Of a DNA stretch of 64,000 bases, positions 45,693 through 55,586 are shown in pieces. The DNA lies in assembly GCF_003352915.1 (NCBI RefSeq), contig NZ_CP022314.1, positions 1,706,916-1,770,915 on the forward strand, in the 5' to 3' direction. Position 1 is the stretch's first letter. Every line of letters begins with the position of its first letter. Below the pieces are notes generated by a model. It was not told where the DNA came from and did not search any database. It saw only the letters and a program-made list of their open reading frames with translations. The stretch comes from Arthrobacter sp. PM3. GTDB lineage: Bacteria > Actinomycetota > Actinomycetes > Actinomycetales > Micrococcaceae. The position numbers and the translations under genes are program-made.

Positions 45693-47066
45693 TCAGCTGA
45701 TCAGCAGCCCCAGCGCCTCGGCCAGGTGGCCGACCTCCCGGACCCTGAACCCCGCCGGCACCGGTCCGGGCCCGTTGAGGGTGGCCGGTACCACGGCATG
45801 GGTGAAACCGAGCCGGTGCGCCTCCTGGATGCGCTGGTTGATGCCGGGCACAGGACGCACTTCGCCGGCCAGGCCAACCTCGCCGAACGCGATCAGACGT
45901 TCGGGAAGCGGCTTCCTGGCCTTCGCGGAGGCCACCGCCAAGGCCACGGCGAGGTCCGTCGCGGGCTCGCTGAGCTTGACCCCGCCGACGGTTGCCACGT
46001 ACGAGTCGTCCTTGCTCAGCAGGCAGCCGGCCCGCTGCTGCAGGACGGCCAGCAGCATCGCCACCCGCGAGCTGTCCAGTCCGCTGGTGGCGCGGCGCGG
46101 CTGCGAGCTGGCGCTTTCGGCCAGCAGCGACTGGACCTCGGCCAGCAGCGGCCGGCGTCCCTCCAGCGTGACGGTGATGCACGTTCCGGAGACCGGTTCC
46201 TTGGTCCGGGAGACGAACAGGCCGCTCGGATCGGCCAGGCCCTCGATGCCGTCCTCGTTCAGATCGAAGCAGCCGACGTCGTCGGTGGGGCCGTACCGGT
46301 TCTTCACGGCGCGCAGCAGCCGCAGCCTGGAGTGCCGTTCGCCCTCGAACTGGCAGACAACATCCACGAGGTGTTCCAGGAGCCGGGGCCCGGCGATGGA
46401 GCCGTCCTTGGTCACGTGCCCCACCAGCAGCGTGGTCATGTTGCGGCGCTTGGCCGCGGCTATCAGCGACGCCGCGACCTCGCGCACCTGGGACACACCG
46501 CCGGCGCTGCCCTCGACGTCGGCGCTGCTCAGGGTCTGGACCGAGTCCACCACCAGCAGCCGCGGTTCGAGCTTCTCCACCTGCCCCAGGGCCTGGCCGA
46601 GGTCCGTTTCCGCCGAAAGGTACAAAGATTCGGCCACGGCGTCGATCCGGTCCGCCCGCAGCTTGACCTGCGCGGCGGATTCCTCGCCGGTGATGTAGAG
46701 GACGTCCTGGGCGGTCCGGGCAAACTTCGCCGCGACGTCCAGCAGCAGGGTGGACTTGCCCACACCGGGTTCGCCCGCGAGGAGGATCACGGCGCCGGGC
46801 ACCAGGCCGCCGCCGAGGACCCGGTCGAGTTCGTCCACGCCGGTGGGCAGGAACGCCGCCGTGGTGGCGTCGACGTCGGCGATCCGGCGGGCGGGTTCCA
46901 GGACCGTCGTGGCCGCCGTCGTCCGGGCGACGGCGTTGCCGGTTTCCTCGACGCTGCCCCACGCCTGGCACTCACCGCAGCGGCCCACCCACTTGACCGT
47001 CGTCCAGCCGCATTCGGCGCATTTATAGCCGGGAGCTTTGGGCGCCCGGGAAGTCTTTGTAGCCAT
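45693..47066 (-). CDS. radA: DNA repair protein RadA (RecA-like branch-migration ATPase)
   Basis: 457 residues. N-terminal zinc finger with Cys 16, 19, 30 and 33 (CAECG...CGEC), Walker A GEPGVGKS at 98-105, the RadA-specific K-N-R-Y-G-P (KNRFG variant, F to Y) and a C-terminal Lon-like domain (KDDSYVATVGGVKL). It processes recombination intermediates. Here it is separated from disA by accessory genes. The FUSC-like gene follows on the minus strand upstream. Confidence 0.95.
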   Translation of the reverse strand: MATKTSRAPKAPGYKCAECGWTTVKWVGRCGECQAWGSVEETGNAVARTTAATTVLEPARRIADVDATTAAFLPTGVDELDRVLGGGLVPGAVILLAGEPGVGKSTLLLDVAAKFARTAQDVLYITGEESAAQVKLRADRIDAVAESLYLSAETDLGQALGQVEKLEPRLLVVDSVQTLSSADVEGSAGGVSQVREVAASLIAAAKRRNMTTLLVGHVTKDGSIAGPRLLEHLVDVVCQFEGERHSRLRLLRAVKNRYGPTDDVGCFDLNEDGIEGLADPSGLFVSRTKEPVSGTCITVTLEGRRPLLAEVQSLLAESASSQPRRATSGLDSSRVAMLLAVLQQRAGCLLSKDDSYVATVGGVKLSEPATDLAVALAVASAKARKPLPERLIAFGEVGLAGEVRPVPGINQRIQEAHRLGFTHAVVPATLNGPGPVPAGFRVREVGHLAEALGLLIS

Positions 47067-47122
47067 TGGTCAACCCTATCGGCGGCCTGCGACAATCACG
47101 GCGCCGCAGGGGAGGGGCGGGA

Positions 47123-48250
47123 CTAGAGCGGGGGCAGGATGTCCCGGGCTTCCTTGGAATCCACGCCTGCGGCCTCCAGGAGGTCCACCATGAGCGGCCG
47201 GAAAAGCATGACCACCGTTTCGCCTTCGAGCAACCGGACTTCCAGGATCCGCGGATGAAGGCGGCCGGCGATCTCCCGCAGCTCGGACCGGGCCGTCCGC
47301 AGGTGGGCGCGGCGGGCGCCGTCGTGCACCTCCGCGAGGCCCAGGGACAGTTCCTCGACGGCGGCGGCAGTTTCCTGCAGGACGTCGGCGATGTTCTGGG
47401 TGGCCTCGTCGGAAAGCGCCGCGTGGTTGATGGCGCTGGTCAGGCGGCGGGCAAAGACCCTGCTGTTGCGCAGTGCGAGGTCGATATAGTCCAGGGACTG
47501 TTCCATCTGGTCCAGTTCGTCCCGGTGCCGCCGGTACGCCGGGGCAAGGGTCGCCACTTCGCCGGAGGCCCGCAGGGACTGCCGCATGGCGTCGACGAGG
47601 GGCTGGCAGTTCCGCCCGCGGATGAGGGCGTGCCAGGCCTGGGTGGAGTCGCTGTAGCTCAGCGCCGACGCGCATTCCCGGAGCACTTCGGCGAGTTCGT
47701 GCAGGAGCTTCTTGACGTCGTCGCGCGGCTCACGCCGGGGGTCTTTGGGCACCAGGATGGTCATCAGCAGGGCGAACACCCCGCCCACCACGGCGTCGAT
47801 GCTGCGGGTGAACGGACCGCCGGGCGGCACCGGCAGGAGCACCACAAGTACCGACTGCAGGCCCAGTTGAGTGGTGAAGATTGTCCCGCTGTCCAGGAAC
47901 CGGGCCAAGAGGATGGAAAAGAACAACACGATGGCCGCCTGCCAGATTCCGGAGCCAAGCCAGTGCAGCAGCAGGTCTCCGACCACGATCCCGAGCGTGC
48001 AGCCCAGGCCCACCTCGATCACGCGGCGCAGCCGGGGCTCCCGGGAAAAGCCGAGGGCGATCAGGGAGGACGTGGCCGCGAACAGCGGGCCGCTGTGGCC
48101 CAGGACGTATTCGGCGAACGCGTAGGCGCCGACGGCGCAGGCGGTCATCTGGACAGCGGGGACCAGGGAGTTCCGGCTGCGGACCATCCCCGTGCGGACC
48201 CGGCCGCGCAGGAATCGTGCGCTTGCGGAGAGTCCAGTCTCGGAGGCCAT
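47123..48250 (-). CDS. FUSC/aromatic-acid exporter-like membrane protein
   Basis: 375 residues from ATG 48250 (an upstream frame is open but starts lack signals). Six or so hydrophobic segments lie in the first 170 residues (for example VQMTACAVGAYAFAEYVLG, IEVGLGCTLGIVVGDLLLHW, AIVLFFSILLARFL), followed by a helical cytoplasmic half with coiled-coil character. This fits the FUSC / ArAE_1-type family, proposed to export aromatic acids. The substrate is not known. It is divergent from pstS. Confidence 0.8.
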   Translation of the reverse strand: MASETGLSASARFLRGRVRTGMVRSRNSLVPAVQMTACAVGAYAFAEYVLGHSGPLFAATSSLIALGFSREPRLRRVIEVGLGCTLGIVVGDLLLHWLGSGIWQAAIVLFFSILLARFLDSGTIFTTQLGLQSVLVVLLPVPPGGPFTRSIDAVVGGVFALLMTILVPKDPRREPRDDVKKLLHELAEVLRECASALSYSDSTQAWHALIRGRNCQPLVDAMRQSLRASGEVATLAPAYRRHRDELDQMEQSLDYIDLALRNSRVFARRLTSAINHAALSDEATQNIADVLQETAAAVEELSLGLAEVHDGARRAHLRTARSELREIAGRLHPRILEVRLLEGETVVMLFRPLMVDLLEAAGVDSKEARDILPPL

Positions 48251-48362
48251 GCCCACCAGTCTATTTGCCGCGGAGGGGCGCCGGGTCACGGCGTGAGCGA
48301 TACGACTGTGACGCACGGAACACAATGGCTTCCCGGCAGATGTAAGCCAATAGTCCGGCGTC

Positions 48363-48406
48363 GTTAACCGGCCGTTCACTTTGGACAGCAATTCTCTTCA
48401 CCTGGG
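48363..48406 (+). promoter_or_regulatory. PHO-box-like direct repeats upstream of pstS
   Basis: Units GTTAACCGGCC (48363), GTTCACTTTGG (48374) and CTTCACCTGGG (48396) lie on an exact 11-nt register, with a poor unit at 48385. This matches the actinobacterial PhoP binding layout (GTTCACC repeats every 11 nt). pstS starts 92 nt downstream. Confidence 0.7.
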
Positions 48407-48497
48407 GCACTTACCTTCGGTAAAGGTACAAACCGTACGCATCCCTGCCCGGCCTTCTCCGGCCCGGCACGCAAAGCCCTGGAAGGGGTACATCTAA

Positions 48498-49619
48498 GTG
48501 AAGGCACTCCGCTTCGGCCGCAACGCGGCTATCGCTGTTATCGCCGCCGGCGCACTCGCGCTGACCGCTTGCGGTTCGGACAACGCAACCAACACGGCAC
48601 AGTCCGCCGCGCCGACCGCCTCGGGCCCCGCAGTCACCGGCACCCTGACCGGCATCGGTTCTTCCGCCCAGGGCGCTGCCATGGATGTCTGGAAGACCAA
48701 CTTCGCTTCCGCTAACCCGGGTGCAAACGTGCAGTACTCCCCGGACGGCTCCGGCGCCGGGCGCAAGGCCATCCTCGACGGCTCGGCCCAGTTCGCCGGT
48801 TCCGACGCCTACCTCAAGGACGAAGAGCTCGCCAGCTCCAAGGACAAGTGTGGCCCCGACGGTGCCATCGACATCCCGGTCTACATTTCCCCGATCGCCG
48901 TGGCGTTCAACCTGCCCGGCATTACGGACCTGAAGCTGGACGCGGCTACCGTTGCCAAGATCTTCCGCGGCCAGGTCGCCAAGTGGAACGACCCGGCGAT
49001 CGCCGCCCTGAACCCGGGCGTCCAGCTGCCGGACCTCAAGGTGACCCCGGTCAACCGCTCGGATGACTCCGGCACCACCACCAACTTCACCGACTACCTG
49101 GCCGCCGTTGCCCCCGAGGTCTGGACTGACAAGGCTGCCGGCGTCTGGCCCGCCAGCCTGCAGGGCGAGAACGCCAAGGGCACCTCCGGCGTCGTCAAGA
49201 CCGTCACCGACACCCCGGGCGCCGTGACCTACGCCGATGACTCCGCCGTCAGCGGCAAGCTCGGTACCGCGCAGATCAAGGTCGGCGACGCCTTCACGAA
49301 GATCTCCGCCGACGCCGCTGCCAAGGCCGTCGACGCCAGCAAGCCGGTCGAGGGACGCAGCGCCAACGACCTCGCCATCAAGATCGACCGCACCACCACG
49401 GCCGCCGGCGCCTACCCGATCGTCCTGGTGTCCTACCACATCGTCTGCACCAGCTATGACACCAAGGCCACCGCTGACCTGGTCAAGGCGTTCGTGAGCT
49501 ACGCGGCTTCCGACGCCGGCCAGAAGGCCGCCGCCGAGTCCGCCAAGTCTGCACCGCTGCCGGCAGCCCTGCAGGACAAGGTCAAGACCGCGCTCGAGTC
49601 CGTCAAGGGCAAGGCCTAG
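48498..49619 (+). CDS. pstS: Phosphate ABC transporter, substrate-binding lipoprotein PstS
   Basis: 373 residues from GTG 48498, with GGAAGGGG upstream. Lipobox L-T-A-C (LALTACGSD) at about 22-25, then a phosphate-binding fold with GIGSSAQGAAMDVWK, PDGSGAGRKAIL and NRSDDSGTTTNFTDYL, whose Ser/Thr/Arg residues ligate phosphate. It captures Pi outside the membrane and passes it to PstCA. Heads pstSCAB; likely induced by phosphate starvation via the PHO-box-like repeats. Confidence 0.95.
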   Translation: MKALRFGRNAAIAVIAAGALALTACGSDNATNTAQSAAPTASGPAVTGTLTGIGSSAQGAAMDVWKTNFASANPGANVQYSPDGSGAGRKAILDGSAQFAGSDAYLKDEELASSKDKCGPDGAIDIPVYISPIAVAFNLPGITDLKLDAATVAKIFRGQVAKWNDPAIAALNPGVQLPDLKVTPVNRSDDSGTTTNFTDYLAAVAPEVWTDKAAGVWPASLQGENAKGTSGVVKTVTDTPGAVTYADDSAVSGKLGTAQIKVGDAFTKISADAAAKAVDASKPVEGRSANDLAIKIDRTTTAAGAYPIVLVSYHIVCTSYDTKATADLVKAFVSYAASDAGQKAAAESAKSAPLPAALQDKVKTALESVKGKA

Positions 49620-49751
49620 GGATTACGTTGCGCTGCAAGGCATAGTGGAAACACCAGCCTGACGAAGGTTCCCTGTTCCGGAACGACCGCCACCGGCGGC
49701 CGCCACGGGGCAGGGAACCGACGCGTTTGTTCCAAACATCAAGATTTACCG

Positions 49752-49782
49752 GGGGCCGGCGGCGCAGGCCGCCGCCGGCCCC
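49752..49782 (+). terminator. Stable hairpin between pstS and pstC (likely attenuator)
   Basis: GGGGCCGGCGGC (49752-49763) pairs perfectly with GCCGCCGGCCCC (49771-49782) around a 7-nt loop, in the 195-nt gap between pstS and pstC. No T-tract. Probably stabilises pstS mRNA or partly stops transcription, giving more binding protein than permease. Confidence 0.65.
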
Positions 49783-49814
49783 GCGGATCTATACCCCAAC
49801 TGAAGGACCGTGAA

Positions 49815-50747
49815 GTGACCACCACCTCCCTGACCTCGTCCCGGAGCGCAGACCGCGCCGGCGACAAAGTCTTCTCCGCAGCCACTGTGGCCGCCGGGTG
49901 CCTGATCCTTGCCGTGCTCTTCGGTGTGGCAGTGTTCCTGATCGTCCAGTCCCTCCCGGCCCTCACGGCGGCACCGGACAAGATCCAGGGCGGAGAGGGC
50001 TTCCTCTCCTACATCTGGCCGATCGTGATCGGTACCCTCATCGCCGCGGCGATCGCCATCGTCATCGCCACCCCGGTGGCCATCGGCGTCGCCCTGTTCA
50101 TCTCGCACTACGCCCCGCGGAAGCTCGCCTCCGGATTGGGCTACGTCGTGGACCTGCTGGCCGCCATCCCCTCCGTTGTCTACGGCGCCTGGGGTGCGGC
50201 CGTCCTTGCCCGGGAAATCTCCCCGGCCTATGCCTGGCTGGCCGGCAACCTGGGCTGGCTGCCGATCTTCCAGGGACCGGCCTCGGCCACCGGCAAGACC
50301 ATCCTCACCGCAGGGATCGTGCTCTCGGTCATGATCCTGCCGATCGTCACGTCCCTGAGCCGCGAAATCTTCCTGCAGACCCCCAAGCTGCACGAGGAAG
50401 CCGCGCTGGCCCTTGGCGCCACCCGCTGGGAAATGATCCGTACAGCGGTGCTGCCGTTCGGCCGTCCGGGCGTCATCAGCGCCGTGATGCTGGGCCTGGG
50501 CCGCGCACTCGGTGAGACCATGGCCGTCGCGCTGGTGCTGTCCTCCGGCGCCCTCACGGCGAGCCTCATCCAGTCCGGCAACCAGACCATCGCCGCCGAA
50601 ATCGCGCTGAACTTCCCCGAGGCCAGCGGCCTGAAGGTCAGCACGCTCATCGCCGCCGGCCTGGTCCTGTTCGTCATCACCCTGGGCGTGAACATGATCG
50701 CCCGCTGGGTCATCACCCGGCACAAAGAATTCTCGGGAGCCAACTAA
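49815..50747 (+). CDS. pstC: Phosphate ABC transporter permease PstC
   Basis: 310 residues from GTG 49815, GAAGGA upstream. Six membrane segments; the permease EAA-type loop is EEAALALGATRWEMIRTAVLPFGRPGVISA. It forms the channel with PstA. The next start (pstA) begins immediately after its stop. Confidence 0.95.
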   Translation: MTTTSLTSSRSADRAGDKVFSAATVAAGCLILAVLFGVAVFLIVQSLPALTAAPDKIQGGEGFLSYIWPIVIGTLIAAAIAIVIATPVAIGVALFISHYAPRKLASGLGYVVDLLAAIPSVVYGAWGAAVLAREISPAYAWLAGNLGWLPIFQGPASATGKTILTAGIVLSVMILPIVTSLSREIFLQTPKLHEEAALALGATRWEMIRTAVLPFGRPGVISAVMLGLGRALGETMAVALVLSSGALTASLIQSGNQTIAAEIALNFPEASGLKVSTLIAAGLVLFVITLGVNMIARWVITRHKEFSGAN

Positions 50748-51857
50748 ATGACCTCCACCCTGACGCCGGTCCGGAAGCGATCGGCCCTCACCAAAGGCCA
50801 GTTGCCCAAGGCCGCGCCTTACATCGTCCTGGCTGTTGCCCTCGTCCTCGGTGCTGCTGTCATGGCGCTGATCGGCTTCAACCCGCTGGGCTGGGGCATA
50901 GTGTCCGCCATTTTCTTCAGCGCCGGCCTGACAATGTGGAGCGCCGCCGTCGAAGGGTCCCGGCGTGCGAAGGACAAGCTCGTCACCTGCCTCGTGGTCG
51001 GGGCGTTCCTGATCGCCCTGCTGCCCCTCGTCTCGGTGATCTGGACCGTCCTGGTGAAGGGTCTTCCGGGCCTGATGGATCCCGGCTTCCTCTCCACCTC
51101 GATGAACGGCGTCACCGGGGCCTTTGACAACAAGGCCGTCGAGCAGGGCGCTCCCGTGGTTGGAGGCATCTACCACGCCCTGATCGGCACGGTCCTGATG
51201 ACCATCCTTGCCACGCTGATTTCGGTACCAGTCGGCCTGCTGACCGCCATCTACCTGGTTGAGTACGGCGCGGACCGTCCCCTGGCGCGTGCCATCACGT
51301 TCTTCGTGGACGTCATGACCGGCATTCCCTCGATCGTTGCCGGCCTGTTCGCCGCCGCGTTCTTCTTCGCGGTCATCGGGCCCGGCACCAAGACCGCCGG
51401 CGTCGCCGCCGTCGCCCTGTCCGTGCTGATGATCCCGGTGGTGGTCCGCTCCAGCGAGGAAATGCTGAAGATCGTCCCCAACGAACTCCGCGAGGCCGCC
51501 TACGCCCTCGGCGTCCGCAAGTGGCGCACCATCGTCAAGGTGGTCATCCCGACGGCGATCTCCGGCATCGCGTCCGGCATCACCCTGGCGATTGCCCGCG
51601 TGATCGGTGAGACGGCGCCGATCCTGGTCACCGCCGGGTTCGCGACCTCGATCAACTACAACGTGTTCAGCGGCTGGATGGCTTCGCTGCCCACGTTCAT
51701 CTACACCCAGATCCTCAACCCGACGTCGCCGTCCAACCCGGACCCGTCGAACCAGCGCGCGTGGGGTGCCGCGCTGGTCCTGATCATCCTGGTGATGCTG
51801 CTGAACCTCGTGGCCCGCCTGATCGCCCGCATCTTCGCCCCCAAGACCGGCCGCTAG
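50748..51857 (+). CDS. pstA: Phosphate ABC transporter permease PstA
   Basis: 369 residues, six to eight hydrophobic segments, with the EAA-type loop REAAYALGVRKWRTIVKVVIPTAISGI. An N-terminal extension with two extra hydrophobic segments (about 20-60) precedes the permease core, as in several actinobacterial PstA proteins. Adjacent to pstC without a gap. Confidence 0.95.
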   Translation: MTSTLTPVRKRSALTKGQLPKAAPYIVLAVALVLGAAVMALIGFNPLGWGIVSAIFFSAGLTMWSAAVEGSRRAKDKLVTCLVVGAFLIALLPLVSVIWTVLVKGLPGLMDPGFLSTSMNGVTGAFDNKAVEQGAPVVGGIYHALIGTVLMTILATLISVPVGLLTAIYLVEYGADRPLARAITFFVDVMTGIPSIVAGLFAAAFFFAVIGPGTKTAGVAAVALSVLMIPVVVRSSEEMLKIVPNELREAAYALGVRKWRTIVKVVIPTAISGIASGITLAIARVIGETAPILVTAGFATSINYNVFSGWMASLPTFIYTQILNPTSPSNPDPSNQRAWGAALVLIILVMLLNLVARLIARIFAPKTGR

Positions 51858-51905
51858 GCCCCCGCCGCGCCTGCCGCCCATACCTCCAGCAAGTGAAGGA
51901 ACACC

Positions 51906-52685
<780 letters not shown>

Positions 52686-52693
52686 ATCCGGCT

Positions 52694-53710
52694 TTAGAAC
52701 CCGGCAGCCGGCGAGAGCGCCAACTGCAGGACGAACGCCGCGGCGGCGGTGGCAAGGGGCGTCAGGACCCAGAACGCCAGAATGCGGATCACCCACCGGC
52801 GGTTGGTGCCCGGGAAACTCTGGTTGGCGCCGGCGCCAAGGGCTGCGGACGTCACCATGTGGGTCGTGGAAACAGGCCAGTGCAGTCCGACGGCGCCCAC
52901 GAGCAGCATCACGGCGCTGTAGATCTGGGCGACGAAACCGCGCAGGGGGTCGATCCGGACCAGCCGGTAGCCGATGGTGTACGAAATCCGCCAGCCGCCC
53001 GCCAGGGTTCCCGCGGACAGCATCATGGCCGTCAGCAGCGCCACCCACGCCGGCACCGAGCCGCCGTCGGAGAACCCGGCAGCCAGCAGCGCAAGGATCA
53101 CCACGGCGCTGGTGCGCTGGCCGTCCTGCAGCCCGTGCCCGAAGGCGACCGCCGCAGCGGCGATGGCCTGGGCCCGCCGCGACCGGCTGTTGACGACGTT
53201 GGGCGGCGTGTAGCGTTCGGCCCACGTGGCGGGCCAGACGAGCAGGTATGCCCCGATATAGGCGATCACCGGGGAGGCCAGCAGCGGGAGCACCACCTGG
53301 GACACCAGGGAGGCATTAACGCCGGTGACCGGGTAACCGCCGACGGCGACGCTCGCGACACCCGCCCCGGCGAGCCCGCCGACCAGGGCATGCGTGGAGG
53401 ACGCCGGGATCCCGCGCCACCACATGTAGAGGCCCCAGAGAATGGCGCTCAGCAGCCCTGCCAGAAGGATGGTGAGGCCGTTGGTGCCGGCCGGCAGCGA
53501 CAGCCAGGTCTGGCTGATGGCCAGCACGAGGGTGGCGCTCAACCAGGCGCCGATGAAGTTGAACAGGCTGGCCAGCAGCACCGCCACGGTGGGGGTCAGG
53601 GCGCGCGTCCGTACCGCGAGGGCCACCGAAGCCGACGCATCCCGGAAGCCGTTGAGGAACGCGAATGCCCCGGCGCACACCAGCACCAGGGCAAGGAAGA
53701 AGTTTGTCAC
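52694..53710 (-). CDS. pit: Low-affinity inorganic phosphate transporter, PiT family
   Basis: 338 residues with about ten hydrophobic segments and the PiT signature near each end (ALVLVCAGAFAFLNGFRDASAS, and AIAAAAVAFGHGLQDGQR). It imports metal-phosphate with a proton. GTG start, one base after the DUF47 stop, so coupled to it. Convergent with pstB: high- and low-affinity uptake systems meet tail to tail. Confidence 0.92.
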   Translation of the reverse strand: MTNFFLALVLVCAGAFAFLNGFRDASASVALAVRTRALTPTVAVLLASLFNFIGAWLSATLVLAISQTWLSLPAGTNGLTILLAGLLSAILWGLYMWWRGIPASSTHALVGGLAGAGVASVAVGGYPVTGVNASLVSQVVLPLLASPVIAYIGAYLLVWPATWAERYTPPNVVNSRSRRAQAIAAAAVAFGHGLQDGQRTSAVVILALLAAGFSDGGSVPAWVALLTAMMLSAGTLAGGWRISYTIGYRLVRIDPLRGFVAQIYSAVMLLVGAVGLHWPVSTTHMVTSAALGAGANQSFPGTNRRWVIRILAFWVLTPLATAAAAFVLQLALSPAAGF

Positions 53711-53711
53711 C

Positions 53712-54329
53712 TCAGGATTCCTTGACGATGATGCTGCCCACCTGGGTCGCGATCCGGCGCATGTCCTTCGTGACCTCCACGAGCTGGTTCGCGATGTCGC
53801 GGTTGCGCGCGTACTGCGCCGACTTCATCTCGTGGAGCATGTCGGCGACCCAGATCCGGTGGGTGCGTTCGGCACGTTTGGCCAGGCGCAGGATTTCGAT
53901 CCAGTAGTCTTCGAGTTCGTCCAGGTTGTCCAACTGCCGCATGGCATCGACAGTGAGCTCGGCCTGCCGGCTGATGATTTCCAGCTGGTCCGCGGCGCGC
54001 CTGGGCAGCCGGTCGAGCTTGTAGAGGGACACGAGTTCGGCTGCCGCATCCAGTTTCTCGATGGCCTCATTGAGGTACCGGGACAGGGCGTACATGTCCT
54101 CGCGGGGGATCGGGTTCACGAAGCTGGTCCGCATGTGGGTCAGGAGGGCGAAGTGCAGCTCCGCTGATTTGGCCTCGTGGTTGTGCATGTCCTCCACGAG
54201 CCGGACATGCTCACTGGCTGGGGCGCCCAGAATTTCGGAAAGCGTTCCGGTTGCCAGCACGATCTGGCGGGCCATTTGGGAGAGCAGGTTCAGCCCGGCG
54301 GCCTCCTGCGGAAACAGCCGCAGCTTCAC
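53712..54329 (-). CDS. DUF47 (PhoU-like) Pit accessory protein
   Basis: 205 residues, almost wholly helical, of the DUF47 family related to PhoU. Conserved acidic patches (ELHFALLTHMRTSFVNPIPREDMYALS) fit the metal-binding helices of the family. Usually encoded immediately upstream of pit, as here, and thought to modulate the transporter. GTG start. Its upstream region holds the structured element at 54500-54583. Confidence 0.9.
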   Translation of the reverse strand: MKLRLFPQEAAGLNLLSQMARQIVLATGTLSEILGAPASEHVRLVEDMHNHEAKSAELHFALLTHMRTSFVNPIPREDMYALSRYLNEAIEKLDAAAELVSLYKLDRLPRRAADQLEIISRQAELTVDAMRQLDNLDELEDYWIEILRLAKRAERTHRIWVADMLHEMKSAQYARNRDIANQLVEVTKDMRRIATQVGSIIVKES

Positions 54330-54727
54330 GTTGCGTCACCGGTCTTCCGGGGAGAGTTTCGCGGGTCGGGGCGGCAGGCCGTGTGACTTGACGGAGACCA
54401 GCGCATACGCATTACTCTACCGTCCGCGCAGGGCGGCTACCGGCCGGACGCGGCATATGACGGCGCAGGCTCCGGTGCACGCGAATTGGGCACAAAAATG
54501 GTGCCGAACCGGATACGCCTCTCGGCGGTAGGCCGCTCTAGGCGGCTAAATGTTGAAGCCCGGGGGTTTCGCGGTTCGGCACCGCTTTTAGTTTTCTACG
54601 TAGGTTCATTCAAGTCAACATTGACAGCCGGCCGCCGCCATGCGTGCCCCCGGGGTGCCAGGGCCGGTTCGTCCGGGGCGGGTTGTCCAGTCCCGTGCGG
54701 CAAGTCCGGTCCGGCTACTCCGCTCAA
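54330..54727. other. DUF47 / unknown-gene intergenic region
   Basis: 398 nt with no supported gene. It holds the inverted-repeat structure at 54500-54583 and, beyond it, an unusually AT-rich stretch around 54590-54625. The DUF47 promoter is expected here. An 81-codon frame (54486-54731) runs through the structure and has no ribosome-binding site. Confidence 0.6.
54500..54583. ncRNA. Long-range inverted-repeat element of unknown kind
   Basis: GGTGCCGAACC (54500-54510) pairs perfectly with GGTTCGGCACC (54573-54583), enclosing 62 nt that can form further short helices (GCCT/AGGC and CGGC/GCCG). On the minus strand it is followed by ATTTTTG, so it may end transcription of the gene at 54728-55381. 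The 84-nt size recalls a tRNA but no T-arm or anticodon arm fits. Could be a structured RNA. Confidence 0.3.
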
Positions 54728-55381
54728 CTAGTCCAGTTCGCCGAGTCGCCACGCGTTGGCAGCGTGCTCGAGGTCCTCCGCCGTCTTGACCAAGAGGTGG
54801 GAGTTGCGGGTGAGCTTGCTGGCGTGGTTAGCGTTGCTGTGTTCGGCGCCGTCGGCAAGAGTTGCCTGGCCCAGGGCCACCACACGGCAGAATGCGGCGG
54901 AACGTTCCAGCGCGACGTCGAAGTCGCCGTCGAACGCCCCCGAAAGGATGGCGTCCGCCATGGATTTCATCTCGTCCGCACCAGGCGGTTCGGCGGCCCC
55001 GGCCACAACATGCGAAACCTGGGCCGTGTCCTTTCCCGCTTTGAAGTAGACGGAGATCCGCTCAGGATCCTGGATGGTGGCCGCGCGTAAGGCGTACAGG
55101 CGCCACAGGGCGCCGGGAAGGGACCGGGCGGGGCTTTCGGCCCACATCTCGGCGATCGCCTCCAGTCCTTGCTCGTCGGCAAGCTTCACCAGCCGCCTGG
55201 TGACCTTTGGATCGTCACTGTCGCGGCCGCGGCGCACCAGTGCCTGGGCTGCCAAGTGGGCGGCTTCCGAGACGCGGGCGGGATCGGCTCCGCCGGCGAA
55301 CGGCTCAAAATCGATCGGCGCGAAGGGTTTCGGCTTGTGGTGCCGCGGGGCGGGGGCGCTGGATCCTGCTTGCTCGCTCAT
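54728..55381 (-). CDS. Conserved hypothetical protein (unrecognised family)
   Basis: 217 residues, soluble, mostly helical, with a disordered N-terminus (PAPRHHKPKPFAPIDFEPF). No domain is recognised. Internal segments such as DPERISVYFKAG and ANAWRLGEL look conserved rather than random, and composition is typical of the genome. The ATG has TAGCGT 6 nt upstream (leaderless layout). It sits next to tRNA-Lys. Confidence 0.7.
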   Translation of the reverse strand: MSEQAGSSAPAPRHHKPKPFAPIDFEPFAGGADPARVSEAAHLAAQALVRRGRDSDDPKVTRRLVKLADEQGLEAIAEMWAESPARSLPGALWRLYALRAATIQDPERISVYFKAGKDTAQVSHVVAGAAEPPGADEMKSMADAILSGAFDGDFDVALERSAAFCRVVALGQATLADGAEHSNANHASKLTRNSHLLVKTAEDLEHAANAWRLGELD

Positions 55382-55387
55382 GCCACC

Positions 55388-55393
55388 ACGCTA
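55388..55393 (-). promoter_or_regulatory. -10-like element for leaderless unknown gene
   Basis: TAGCGT on the minus strand, 6 nt before ATG 55381. Confidence 0.45.
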
Positions 55394-55586
55394 CTCCAGT
55401 GCTGCCGGGGAATCGAGGATCGGTCGGCGCTGCCGCCAGTAAGTGCGGCTGCTGCCCGACGCCGGTCCGGGCAACGTGAAAAAGCGGCCCGGGTCTTGGG
55501 GTACAGTATTAATCGTCCAGAAATGGATTGGGCTGAAATGCGCCACAGCCACGGGTTCTCCGGTGGCTTCGGCAGCTTTTTGGTTG

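Noticed and set aside
54500..54583. tRNA or tRNA-Sec reading of the inverted repeat
   Set aside because: The 84-nt size fits, but there is no GTTCGAATC-type T-loop, no anticodon arm and an 11-bp end stem; kept only as an unknown structure.
54486..54731. 81-codon frame through the structured element
   Set aside because: Basic, Cys/Gly-rich translation with no start signal; better explained by the repeat and AT-rich patch.
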